Shown piece after piece: positions 45,114-56,258 of a stretch of DNA of 64,000 nucleotides (within the stretch, counting starts at the first letter, position 1; each line of letters starts with the position of its first letter). The position numbers were made by a program, and so were the translations under genes. The notes under the pieces were generated by a model. It had not been told where the DNA came from, did not search any database, and worked only from the letters and a program-made list of their open reading frames with translations. Origin of the DNA: Terebella lapidaria (lineage: Eukaryota > Annelida > Polychaeta > Terebellida > Terebellidae); contig OX424559.1 of NCBI GenBank assembly GCA_949152475.1, forward strand, positions 19,685,809-19,749,808, in the 5' to 3' direction.

Positions 45114-45780
45114 GATATAGGCATATAACGGCTGTTTTGACCTTTCAAGGTCATCCAAGGTCAAATTCAAGGTCACCACATGAGTCGCCATATATGACTT
45201 CCCATTTGAAAGTGCCATTATCTAAGCTCTATCTTCAAGCGTTCTATGAGTACAGTCCGGGCAGCTCCCATTATGAAGGAAAAAAGTGCCAAAGTCCAAA
45301 ATTTTTTTCAAAGGGTGAAAAATTTTTTTTTGCCTAGAAATGGCCCGAAATGGATAGTAACGCGATTTGGGGCAAAATTTTTTTTTTTTCGCCGACCCGT
45401 CAAAAAATCAAAATGGGCGCCACATGCAGACCGGCGATTCAAGGGCAACGAAACTTATACATGTCATAGAGGTATATGAGAGGAATGTTTTGAAACAAAA
45501 ATCTCAAAACTGATCAGACAGTTTTTGAGAAAATGGCCACCAAAGTCCAAAATTGGCAATTTTTCGTCAAAAATGGCCACCAAAGTCCAAAATTGGCAAT
45601 TTTTCGTCAAAAATGGCCACCAAATCGGCAAAAACGATTCAATAAAAAAAAATTCAAAAAACGTTTTTAAATATTGGTCCAAGGTATGTTCTGACAAATT
45701 TATGGGTAAATTCATCATGCCAAAAAAAAGTTACAGACCCGGACGGACGACGGTCGAAAAACCATGAAAATAGCTGTAAC

Positions 45781-46822
45781 AGTGAATTATATACCTGCAA
45801 CACATATTTTATACTATATACAAAACCTGAAGATCTAATACAATTCCTCACTCTGCAAAACATTCAGCTGTTCCAATCATACATAGCATCGATATACACA
45901 CATGTATCAAATTTGCACACAAAAAATCCATAGGGCATATATATAACTGGCAACACATATTTTATACTTTAAACAAAACTTGAAGTTCTAATACAATTTC
46001 TCACTATGCAAAACTTTCAGCTATTCCAATCATACATGACCCTGACATAAACTAACATAAATTATGTCTGTTGTTAACCCCGCATCGGCAGTCACATGAA
46101 CGAGAGAGACTTCTGATTTCATGGAAGAGTAGGACTAGGGGGATACACGTACAGCTGTTGTACAACATTCGAGAATAACTAACATATCAAGAACATTAAC
46201 AGCATTATACACAAAATTCCCATTACATAGGATAGGATAGGATAGGATCGTGCATTAAACGTTGTCCAAGATGATTCATAACGTTGAAATACATAATATA
46301 CATATACACGAACATGGGCTATATACAAAATGATATTGCATCTGTTACTAAAGGACCAGAGTGAACACAAATGGTAAAATATAGGAAGAATGATAATCAC
46401 TGATGAACAAGAGTGACACGTGGGGTGCAGACTGACCGCTCAAAAATCCCAAGTTTGATTGAAATGAAGCAAGAAAAAGACCGTGACCATGAATCTGTGC
46501 GACATTCTCCTGATTGTCGCAGTTTGAGTCAACCAATCTACGGATACAATCCAGACTTCCCACTTCCCAGGTGCCGAGAAGTATCCGTTATAATTTCTCT
46601 CATGGAGCCAAGAAAGTGATGCAGTAATCTAACATGCAATATAATATGCTTATAATATAACATGCATCTGACCAACGAATGTATCTTTATCAAAATCAGC
46701 ACCAAAATGTGTGAATATTTGTTGGAGAAAGCACTGTACTGACAATCCGAATATCTATTCTACTATCACACATTGATGATTGGGCTGATCCACATGCCCA
46801 CACTCATGGAGTGTGATGCGCG
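45781..46822. other. 3' flank of the second receptor; tandem AT-rich units and a GGATA microsatellite
   Basis: Two tandem copies of an about 130-base unit (AAAAC(A/T)TTCAGCT(G/A)TTCCAA) lie at 45790-46040, with a further copy at 37640-37800. A GGATA run is at 46230-46250. No gene is seen. Confidence 0.5.
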
Positions 46823-49800
46823 TCAAAGGTATGAGGTTTTGCGCTTGGCGACCACGTTGTCATAGATTGTTGTACGAGGACGCCCTGACGGGTACACCTC
46901 CGGGCGGGGAAGCATGTTTAACTTTATGTAGGCAGAGGACGATCCATCGACGTCAGGTCTGTAAAATGAAGATATATATGTATCTAATATGTTTCTGAGT
47001 TTGCATCTTGCCCACAGATATGGACTACTTATACACAGCAACAATCCTCACTTGAAATAAACTATCGTCAATAACAGCATAAACAAACTCACGTGGCAAT
47101 AACGGTGACGTCACAGCAGAGTCTTCCTGGGGCACATCAAGAGCAGACGATGGGACATTATCCTCACGGTTTCCATCTGGGTTGTCTTCAGTTGAAACAG
47201 GGGGTGATCTATTGTCAAAATAAGCACATATTATATTTGGTGAGGTGCATGTACATGTTAAAAAAAATATATATATGCTTGGTCATTTTCTTGTATACTC
47301 ATTGCCATTCACATTTACACAAGTAATTCATGTGAACTTTCTTTTGGCTTGAATACGAATTTGACTTCATACCTGCCAAATCCAAGCTTTTCAACAGCTT
47401 CACTGCCATATGGTCCCTGGTAGACGAAATCCACACGACAGAGTGCCCTGGAGACCACCTTAGTCAGATGCCGCTTGTCTGACAGATAATCAAGTGTATC
47501 GTGACTCATGCCATGGTGGATGACATAAATGAGAACTTTGGTCTCCAGTCCAGTGAAGTTCTTCAGAGTGTCTACAATGATTCCCTTTACTGGCGAAACA
47601 TCTGCCGCGTGCACCCTGTACTTGGGATATCTGTTCTCAAAGTTAGAAATGAATCGCTGAACATCATTCATTCCATAGAGTTCACCCATTTTAGTTGTGT
47701 CGATAACTATGGCAACATCTTCAGGGCCGTATATGTGGGGACCATCAAGTGACTGACTTTCCACAATGATCCAGTCAGTCAAGTCAACAACATAGTTTGC
47801 CAGGTCAAATGCATTATCTCTACGTCGTTTGGATGTCGCAGACAAGATGTGCAAAACTACATCATCTCCATCAATTCCCACACGATTTTCTTCTTTCTTC
47901 AGCAGACTAGCTTGCTTTTGCTCACCACAGATATTCTTCAAGAATGAAGCTACCTTCCGAGATGTTCGGTGCGACTCTGTCATGTTGACGATCTTGAATT
48001 CCATACGACAGTTTGCACAGTAGTCAACAAATGCAGTGAGGACATTCGTGGAGTTCTTGCCGTGCTTGTTGTCCTGAATATTGTCGAAGAATATTACCAG
48101 GTGTCTTGTGTGGAGCCTTTTCAAGAAAGCATTCCACTGAGAGAGTGACCAGTTTGTGATGGTGTGAGCATCATCCAGTACAACACAGTCCCAAGCCTTG
48201 GACATCTCTGCTAGAAGTGTCAGTGTCTTGTCAGTGTCTTTAGCCCAATGGATTTCACAAATACCTTCAGAGCGCATTCGCTCACTGGCAGCTTGTGATG
48301 AACAGACATAAACAACACGTTCTTTGTCTGATTGCTGAGACATTGCAGCACAGAAGTGTCGAGCGATCCAAGTTTTCCCTGTTCCAGGGGGGCCTTGAAC
48401 GAAAACGTGAGGCACACGACTAAGCTCGAGCAGAACTTGTTCTTGTCCTTCTGCCAGCCTGTGTAGCATCATGTCTCCCAAAAGCAAATTCTTCACATAC
48501 GTGTCTCCAGTTAGGAACAAATGTACCAAGGCTTGACTAATGCTGGTGTCCTTCCCAGCACGCCATGTGAAATGTTCCTGTAAATGTTGCGATAGGTTGG
48601 GATCTTCTAGTTCTTGAAGGCCTGTGTCACATATCACAACAACTTTGACATGTATCTGCTGCTTCACGTTATGACGGGTCTTCTCTGCTGTGAACATTTG
48701 TCTGGTTGTATATTTCTTCAAGAGAATAGCAGCATACAGACTATACTGCTTGCACTCGGCATCTAAACTATGTGTGTACACAGAACACAGTTGTAGACCT
48801 TCATTCTCAGATGCCATCAGCAGATCCATCACTAATGTTTTTGGAGCACCAACCTTACTCCTATGTTTGAAAGCCTTTGTTACACTGGAGAATGCAATCA
48901 CCCATGCGAAATCAAATTTCTGGCAAATCCCACTGAAGACTTCCGCCAAGTCAGGACTCGTTCTCTTGATTATGTCATAGATGACTTCTTCTCTCGGAGT
49001 GCATGTCTTTGGGTTGCTCAGTTGGAACATTTTGAAATCAATGTCTGCCTTCCAATTGGCAGGATATTGTTTTCTTCGTGTATACATCTCCCTTTTCCAC
49101 ACATCAGAGTCTGACCAAGAGTAGGTCTGTTGCCCACCGTGGTCTGATGTCAAAACACCAAAAGAATCTTCAATCTCTTCTGTCAGAGGAGAAAAGTGTT
49201 CAGGTACATGAAAGGCACAGTCTGGTTCGTCTTCTTCCAGTTCATCTCCAATTTTCGACAGGATGGCTTCTTCAGCAGCAGATTCCGTCAACAAACTTTT
49301 CCAAGCCTCAAAATGAAGTGTGTGAATGTCTCCATCATCAGCAACGACGAAACAATCAGGACACCTCAAAAAGGCCCCACCTGGACACTCCTCCACTCTT
49401 ATCAACCAAGAGGTATCCCCCGTCTCCACGGCAATAGATTCACCAGGGGATTTCTTTCTATCAATAAGTTCATCTGTATTTTTTAGTACAGTCCAGTGTT
49501 CGTTGTATTTTGGGATACCTCTCGCTGAGCCCCAAATCAGTTTAGTGGAAGAATCTTCACTACAACCCAACTTTATAGTGTCCTGAACAAGACTGATGAC
49601 GCTTTCCAGGTTTGGAATATTTCCAATTTTCCCCGGTAATGCTATGCATCCACCCCCAGGTGTGTTGGCCAGTGCTATCATCATGGTGACAAAACGTTGT
49701 GGCTTTGAATCATCACATCTCATGCAAATTCCATCAGAAACACTTAACCGGATATCAGCATCGCTGTCTGAAAATGTGCTGATAGCAGAAATATTATGTC

Positions 49801-52800
49801 CTCGATGTGATACAATTTGTTTGACAGTCTGATAGTCTCCAACAGGCTCCACTCTGCTCTGATGAGTTGTAAATGTTGCGCAGTCAAAGGTCACCGGGTA
49901 TCTCGATTTAGTGACCATCACATAAGCAAGATTGGGCTCCATGGAGACTCTGATATCTTTTCGCTGCTGTCTTGGTATAGTCGGAGACGTGAGGGATTTG
50001 AGAGCGTTCACATCAATGCCTCTCTGACTGGCTACTTTAATCACTCCACCGCTGGTGTTCATCACGGCTGTGAGACAAGCCACATACTCCTTCTTTGTTT
50101 TCACTGAGGAAGTGATATCGTTGAACTCGAACATGTATTCAGCCACGGGAAGATCATCCTTGATTGTGTATTTATTGAGGTCTGCTGCGGTGATTTCAAT
50201 CTGATCACTGTCGTCTGTTAACCCATTTTCAAGGGTTTCCAGCGAAAGATTACGCTGTTCAAAAAACAAGAAAAATATAGCTTATGACCTGATGACAGGT
50301 GACTTGACAACACATCCAGTCAACAAAATCGTCATTTATTATCTTTAAATAATAAATAAATATTGAACAAATATTAGGCAAAATTGTTAGTTGAGTGAAT
50401 GTTAGTTAAATGTTAGTTATAGTCCTATAGTAATAGTTATAGTTTTTCAAAGGTAAAATCGAACAAGCATTTCACAATTTGTTTAACAACAAAGAAAATT
50501 CACTCTGAGATCTGACAAAATATCTTCAAATCTTTCTTTTTTCACCTTGGTTCATTGCTGTCATCTGAGAATTAGCACTATCATACATAATCAAATTGAA
50601 ATATATATTTTTAAGAAAATCCTTGATAAATTGATAATCATTCAGTCTTATAATTTCAACATGTTTTGTGTCTTGTACATAAAATGTATGTGTGTGCATT
50701 GTCACACAACTAAAACCTATAGAATATCATAGGACATAAGCTCATTTCAGGGAAAAGATATGTTGACAGACTGACAGTCCACCAGTTTGGTTTTCAATCC
50801 AATCAGATTTGATAGGTGTCATGACTTCACCACTACAGTATTCAAGAACTATGGGACTCAGTTAGGAGTTATTACAGAGGCCACTTTTGTCACACTGTTA
50901 ACATGGTTAAGAGATGTGAAGTGTACATACCCCATTTCCCGGCTTCGGATATTTCTTTCTTCTGAGATACAGTACTAAGACCACGATAGCTGCAATCACA
51001 ATCACTGCCAGACAAACACCAGCCGCCAGACCAATCTTTCCAGCACTTCTCCTGGTGTATAGCTCCTCGCCCACGGCTGTTGATGGAGCACTCACATCAG
51101 GAGTACGTGTATAGTTTGGGACCGTAACAAAATCCTCCATACTGCACTTCCCAAACTTGTCCAGCACATGCAATTACCATGATTACATTATATCAAACAT
51201 GAAATATTCTCATTTACGGTACTCTTTCACAATTCATCATTGCTTTGAAAGGATACACATCACTGTTGATAATCACTTTGAAAAAGTTGTTTTTGTATTT
51301 TCATTACCATCTAGCACACACACCTGAAGACGATGTAACACCAGTCACGCTCCGTGTGACAGCTCGGCTGATGATGATCGGTGGCAGATTCTGCACAGTG
51401 AAGCTGACGGTGATGATAAGCTCGGCTGTCTGGGACGGGTCGAGGTTGAATTGGACTTGTCTGGAAGGATTACGAAAATATTTAAGAATATTATAAACCT
51501 TTCAACCATCAGCAATATCAAGTCTATCTTTCAATAACTATAGATTACTGTGTTTTTGCCTCCACAGAGGACAGACATTTCATATTGGAACGTCTGATCA
51601 ATAACGGATAATTATAAAATTTTACTGAGCGTTCCGTTTATGTTCCCCGCCAACAATACACCAACAATGCTCACAATATGACTCTACTATATCAAAACTC
51701 TAAGAGATGAGTGTTTCTGACAGTAGAGATAGACTGAAGCATTGTTTCAACAAAAATCTTTTGAAAGTTGAAAGATGAAGTCTATACCCATGATGTGCAT
51801 ACATAAGTATTTTAATCGTAATTGTATCATGTGCCTGTGAATGCACAGAAATATACTTGAACTTTGCTATAAACCTTAGGCTACCGCGTACTGTTCAAAC
51901 TGGCTATAGTCTTGCACAGCAGAGCATTTGGATTTGTAATCCATTCCAGTGCAGTGACATGTATTCGAATCTCTTGGATATATATCCTTGTGCTGATTAT
52001 TTTAAAGTCAACATCGCCAATGCCATGCATGCCATTATTGCTCAAACACCACAAAGCCATATCTTTCCAATTATCACAAAATTGGCTTTACCCAGCCACA
52101 TCACAAACTGGACAAACGGGAATCTTGTAAACTAGAGACATGAAAATGTGAATGCAGATATTGAATTTACCCCCAAAAATTGATTAAAGCTTATCACACA
52201 ATTTTGATTTATGCAGTACAATTAACTACTAGAGCATACACCATCTAGGCACCTTTCACAAATTTTGTTCTCGCAGGAATGATCATTGTAGATAGCTCCG
52301 TCCACGCGGTTCCGGATGCTAATCTTACGAGGTTTGGCGGCAGCACTGTTGACCTCCACCATGACACTGATAAGGACTGGATCAGTAGTCATCATATCTG
52401 TGGGGAATTATGACATGTTATTCTCATTGATGTAGTTTCCAGTATTGCTATACCTTTGTTGTATGATATGCAAAATATTTATAAGTAGTTCACATGTGCA
52501 ATCTATTGGCATGAAAACATATTGTACAGAACCGATTTCGGAAATCTTCACCACGATGTGAGGATGAAATGCTGAATGCCAGCCAGTGTGATTACTGGCG
52601 ATATGAGGCCAGCAGCTTGCATTGTGCCAGTGCATCGGTCAGCTGTCTTAGTTGAACAGCGAGCATTGTCTCACGCAAATGCATGCATCTTTGATTTCGG
52701 ACGCAAATACAGACTCTAATATGAACTGAACTTAAATACTGCTTTGCGCATGGGTGTACATAACACAGACTGTCTATGAACCAATCGACCATGTGCTTGC

Positions 52801-53744
52801 GAGCAAATAATGGCCTTCACCAAAAAATGTGGAATGCGAAATGTGTTAAGTGTGCCAAAGTTCCAAGAAGCAAGGATAGCAGCGCACACGCTTAATAGGC
52901 TAGCATCAAGTCGTCTGATGCTACGTCATTCAAAGTAAGGCTAGCACGAGCTAATGGTAGCCTCAACATGCTAGTAGCATTTTGGTGAAGATTTGCAAAA
53001 TCAGCTTCAAATTCAAATTCATGTAACACTCAGAGCCCAGTGAGTTGGAAATGAGCACAATACCCACCTGGTAGTAAGATTTCTGTTCCATTTCCCACAA
53101 GTGACAGTTGAAAAACCTCACTGTCTATTTCAACGGTTAGGTTGATATCTGTCTCTGAAACGTGGAAAAGTGCAAAACAACCGTTGCCTTGACCATGCAC
53201 CATGTACACTCACACTATTGAAACCTGTATACATGTAAATCAAAACAGGGAATATATATTATGTAAATTTCAGGGGGCTTTTCAATATTGAATTTCACTA
53301 ACACCTTATTAAGCATCGCGCAATGCACATATATTCCAGCACCTTTATAAATAGATGTATATTCTCACTTGTATTGTACATGCCTACGTAACTTACTTTG
53401 TATAACATCAATATAGACCCGGTCAGTGAGTGACAATCGCTGGTCATCCAAGTTCTTGACAGTCACTTCATAGTATCCTTCGTCTGCTGGCGTCACGTTG
53501 TGAAGAGTCATTATCGCGCTGCCGTTGACACTTTGATCATACCCGACCCGTCCAGACCACTGCTCCTCTATGTAGACACCACGTTCCTTGTGGTAGTCCA
53601 TGATCAGGTCTGTGCTATGCCCATCTCTACCCTTGTAGTCCCAGGTGATGGACAGAGAAGGCTGAATTGGGTGGGTCCAGTTCAGGACGAGTTCAGTCCC
53701 TTCTAGTACCAGTATGTCTATTGGTTGACTTATCCATGTTGGTG
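46823..53744 (-). CDS. Ig-like/TM receptor with Schlafen-like (AlbA core plus SF1 helicase) cytoplasmic domain (copy B)
   Basis: Minus-strand exons: 53744-53397 (Ig V-like: VLEGTELVLNWTH, SITWDYK, DEGYYEVTV), 53154-53068, 52391-52251 (VDGAIYNDHSCENKICE), about 51464-51329 (QNLPPIIISRAVTRSVTG), about 51160-50936 (TM: AAGVCLAVIVIAAIVVLVLY, then RRKKYPK), 50254-47373, 47208-47093 and 46958-46823. TM exon and 2882-base exon join phase 0/0. That exon, about 960 residues, has two AlbA-like lobes (EYVACLTAVMNTSGGVIKV; FVTMMIALANTPGGG), a linker with SWSDSDVW, Walker A GPPGTGKT, VVYVCSSQ, Walker B VVLDDAHT, IFFDN, FTGLETKVLIYVI and VVSRALCRVDFVYQG, matching long Schlafens. The last exon encodes SAYIKL and TIYDNV in one frame, but the 116-base exon (117 in copy A) leads into another frame that stops early. 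No signal-peptide exon was found. Confidence 0.75.
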
Positions 53745-54039
53745 CTGTAAAATAAAGATCGAAACACATACATGTATTGAGTGTGATATTGGAGAATATT
53801 AGTATGATATTGCTGGATATCCACATCACACATACATGTACACCGAATTCATCAAGCTCAAGACTATATTCAAGCTCAAGGTACAAAGTACTTGTTATCA
53901 AATACCCATCATTGTACAGTTATGATATATCATAATGTTCTCTGCTATCAAAATGTTCACTGCTATTTGCAAGAAGTTCGGAAGGAAGTTACCCTGTTTG
54001 AAGGTAAATATGTGAATTGGCCAAGAATTAGTGTGATAA
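53745..54039. other. Upstream of the V-like exon
   Basis: The expected signal-peptide exon of the receptor was not recognised here; it may lie beyond the repeats or be lost. Confidence 0.4.
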
Positions 54040-55580
54040 AAATTAGCCCAAGGGCTAAGACAGGTTACCGGACAATTTTGGGTGAAGTACGACAGTCGAG
54101 ATATGACATTCAGATTAACCATTCGAGGTCATCTTCATGAACTTCAATGTCACCATCAAGTGTGCAGCACATAACCTTGTATATGTTCAAAATACAAATA
54201 CAACGTCTATCTACAAGTATCAAAATTTACACATTTCAGTCCAAAATTTTTTTCAAAGGGTGAACATTTTTTTTTTTGCCTAGAAATGACCCGAAATGGA
54301 TAGTAATGAGATTTGAGGCAAAAAATAATTTTTCTGCCGACCAGTCAAAAATTCGAAATGGCCACCACAGAGAGACCTGCGATTCAAGGGCAACAGAACT
54401 TATACACATCATAAAGGTACATAAGGGGAATCTTTTGAAACAAAAACCTCAAAACCAGGGTATAATTTACTTCGAAAAAATATGTGTAGCACTTTTTGCT
54501 ATGCAATTTGATTTTGCATAGCAATCAAGTAATTTTGTATAGCAATTTTTGTTTTGCCTCATATTGCAATATACATGTGAATATCATTGGACAAGTCTGG
54601 ATTTGCACGCCTTTTTTCAAATCAATCATGATATCTATCAAATCAGATTCACCATGAGAATCTACATATGACTACTGGAAATAATTTATTCACTTCCACA
54701 ATAAAGTCCACCAGATATCTAAATAGACTCTGCCAAAAAAAATCCAAGACTGAACTTGGGAGTGTTCAATTTCCGTGTGCGCATTAATTGAATAGGCCTA
54801 CCATGATCACACTATGATATTTTTTTCTCTATAAATTAAATCACGTTGAAAATATGTTAGCCTGAATTGAGAGGGGCACTAGAATAAATTTTATGTGACA
54901 TCAGTTCATTAACTGACAGTATTCATCGGAAGTTTTGGCGCTTTAAAATCAAACAGCACGATCAGTTTTATGGACGCTGTCATTTTTATTTTGCTATGCC
55001 ATGGAAACCAGCAATGATGGCTGTCTAATCGCCAAAGTATGTCACATGACCAGAAACTTCCTGATCTGACCAATGGGAGCGGGCGTTACTGTTTGTAATC
55101 GTTGTGTCACATGACATCATTAAGTCCATGTCATGTGATCGACAAAATGCGATATGAACTGAAACGAAACACCGATGTTCGTTGTTGGCCTATTTGACAC
55201 GGTAAAGTGGGAATACGTAATGAAAAACCTTCACTGAAACATGTACAAACTGCGATGTCAATTCAATTTTATATCGCAAGCAGGTCAAATTACATCGCAA
55301 AATGCGATGCGATACCAGGTAAATTATACCCTGCAAAACTGATCAGACAGTTTTCAAGAAAAGACAGACAACTTACAAGGTGCAAATTTGCGCATTTTTC
55401 GACCCCAAAATGGCTGGTTCGACCTTTCAAGATCATCCAAGGTCAAATTCAAGGTTACCACACAAGCCGCCATATACATGTATGACTTCCCATTTAAAAG
55501 TGCCAATTTCTAAGCTCTATCTTCAGGCGTTATGAGAGTACAGTTCTGGCAGCTCCCATTTTGAAGGAAAAAAGTGCCGA
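54040..55580 (+). repeat. AGGTCA repeat family B, copy 4, split by a hAT-like MITE
   Basis: Starts TTAGCCCAAGGGCTAAGAC, GGTTACCGGACAATTTTGG and breaks at CCTCAAAAC (54455). It resumes at 55334 with CAAAACTGATCAGACAG and ends truncated at GAAAAAAGTGCCGAAAA near 55580. Confidence 0.7.
54456..55333. mobile_element. 878-bp hAT-like MITE
   Basis: 15-base inverted ends CAGGGTATAATTTAC ... GTAAATTATACCCTG, flanked by CAAAAC on both sides. Inside lies a hairpin TTGCTATGCAA/TTGCATAGCAA near 54495-54530. The CAGGG start is typical of hAT elements, though eight duplicated bases would be expected and I see six. Non-coding. Confidence 0.7.
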
Positions 55581-56258
55581 AAAATTAGTAGTACTTAGTA
55601 TATTCTATAGTAACCGCGCCTGCTCATTTCCACCTGCGTTCGTGCCCATCGGATTCATGAACTAATGATATGAGTGGAGGAGCAATGGGGATAAGCCCAC
55701 AGAAATTGGAACGATCTTAAAAGTAGGCCAGGTATCGGTATCGTACTTGACCGAGAACTTCTCAACATGCATCATGTGCATCCCTGGTGTGAATTCCGGG
55801 CGCTGTACTACACGAAATATTACCAAGTTGACTTGGATGCTTTAGTCCTGATACCCATTATCATATGAATTTTCATGTTGTAGGAGATTGCCTTCGAGCG
55901 TAAGGCCTTGGTATTTCCTGTGATTTTTCAATTATTATTATTTTCACAGCTTACGGAGAATACTAGTAGGTCGTGCAATGTGTTTTAGGGATTGAGCCTG
56001 CTTTCGAGCGCATTGCAGTCCTACAAACAATCGAGGGGAAAATGACAACGTCAATAGCCCGACGGAGCGAAGCGACGGAGGGCTTTTGACATAGTCATTT
56101 TACCCGAGATTGTTTGTAGGACTGCAATGCCCGAGAACGCAGGATTAATCCCTATTATGACATAAACCATTCCTTCTTGATTTTATGCCTAATAAAACAA
56201 AGAGAAGAAGAAAATACATCCAATTTTGGGCAGAAATACCCATATAAAAACCAAAAAA
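55581..56258. other. Spacer with a foldback element
   Basis: Apart from the foldback at 55987-56153, nothing recognised. Confidence 0.4.
55987..56153. mobile_element. Foldback MITE, about 167 bp
   Basis: AGGGATT...GCATTGCAGTCCTACAAACA pairs with TGTTTGTAGGACTGCAATGC...AATCCCT, arms of about 65 bases with a GACGGAGCGAAGCGACGGAG centre. It would fold into one long hairpin. No target duplication was resolved. Confidence 0.65.

Larger units (their letters stand above)
38632..45130 (-). mobile_element. DIRS-like tyrosine-recombinase retroelement, looks whole
   Basis: About 6.5 kb, coding on the minus strand. Inverted terminal repeats of 149 bases (38663-38811 and 44965-45113) differ at one base that I can see. 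An internal complementary region at 38869-38963 consists of the complement of the left outer end joined to that of the right outer end. This is the defining layout of DIRS elements, which replicate through a circular intermediate and integrate with a tyrosine recombinase without target duplication. Parts: a zinc-finger/Gag-like region, overlapping reverse transcriptase/RNase H, and tyrosine recombinase. The near-identical ends and long open frames mark it as young. It lies in family B copy 3. Confidence 0.9.
38011..45780 (+). repeat. AGGTCA repeat family B, copy 3, split by the DIRS element
   Basis: The left part 38011-38631 contains a full module (about 455 bp from one CTGTTTTGACC to the next) and breaks off at GGCTGTTTT. 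The right part resumes at about 45130 with GGCTGTTTTGACCTTTCAAG and runs to the truncated end near 45776. Other copies of the module are at 60695-61147 and 4698-5100. Confidence 0.75.

Noticed and set aside
53745-53901. Signal peptide for receptor copy B from the open frame running upstream of the V-like exon
   Set aside because: The frame passes through a good acceptor site and has no convincing signal-peptide layout, so it is more likely intron.
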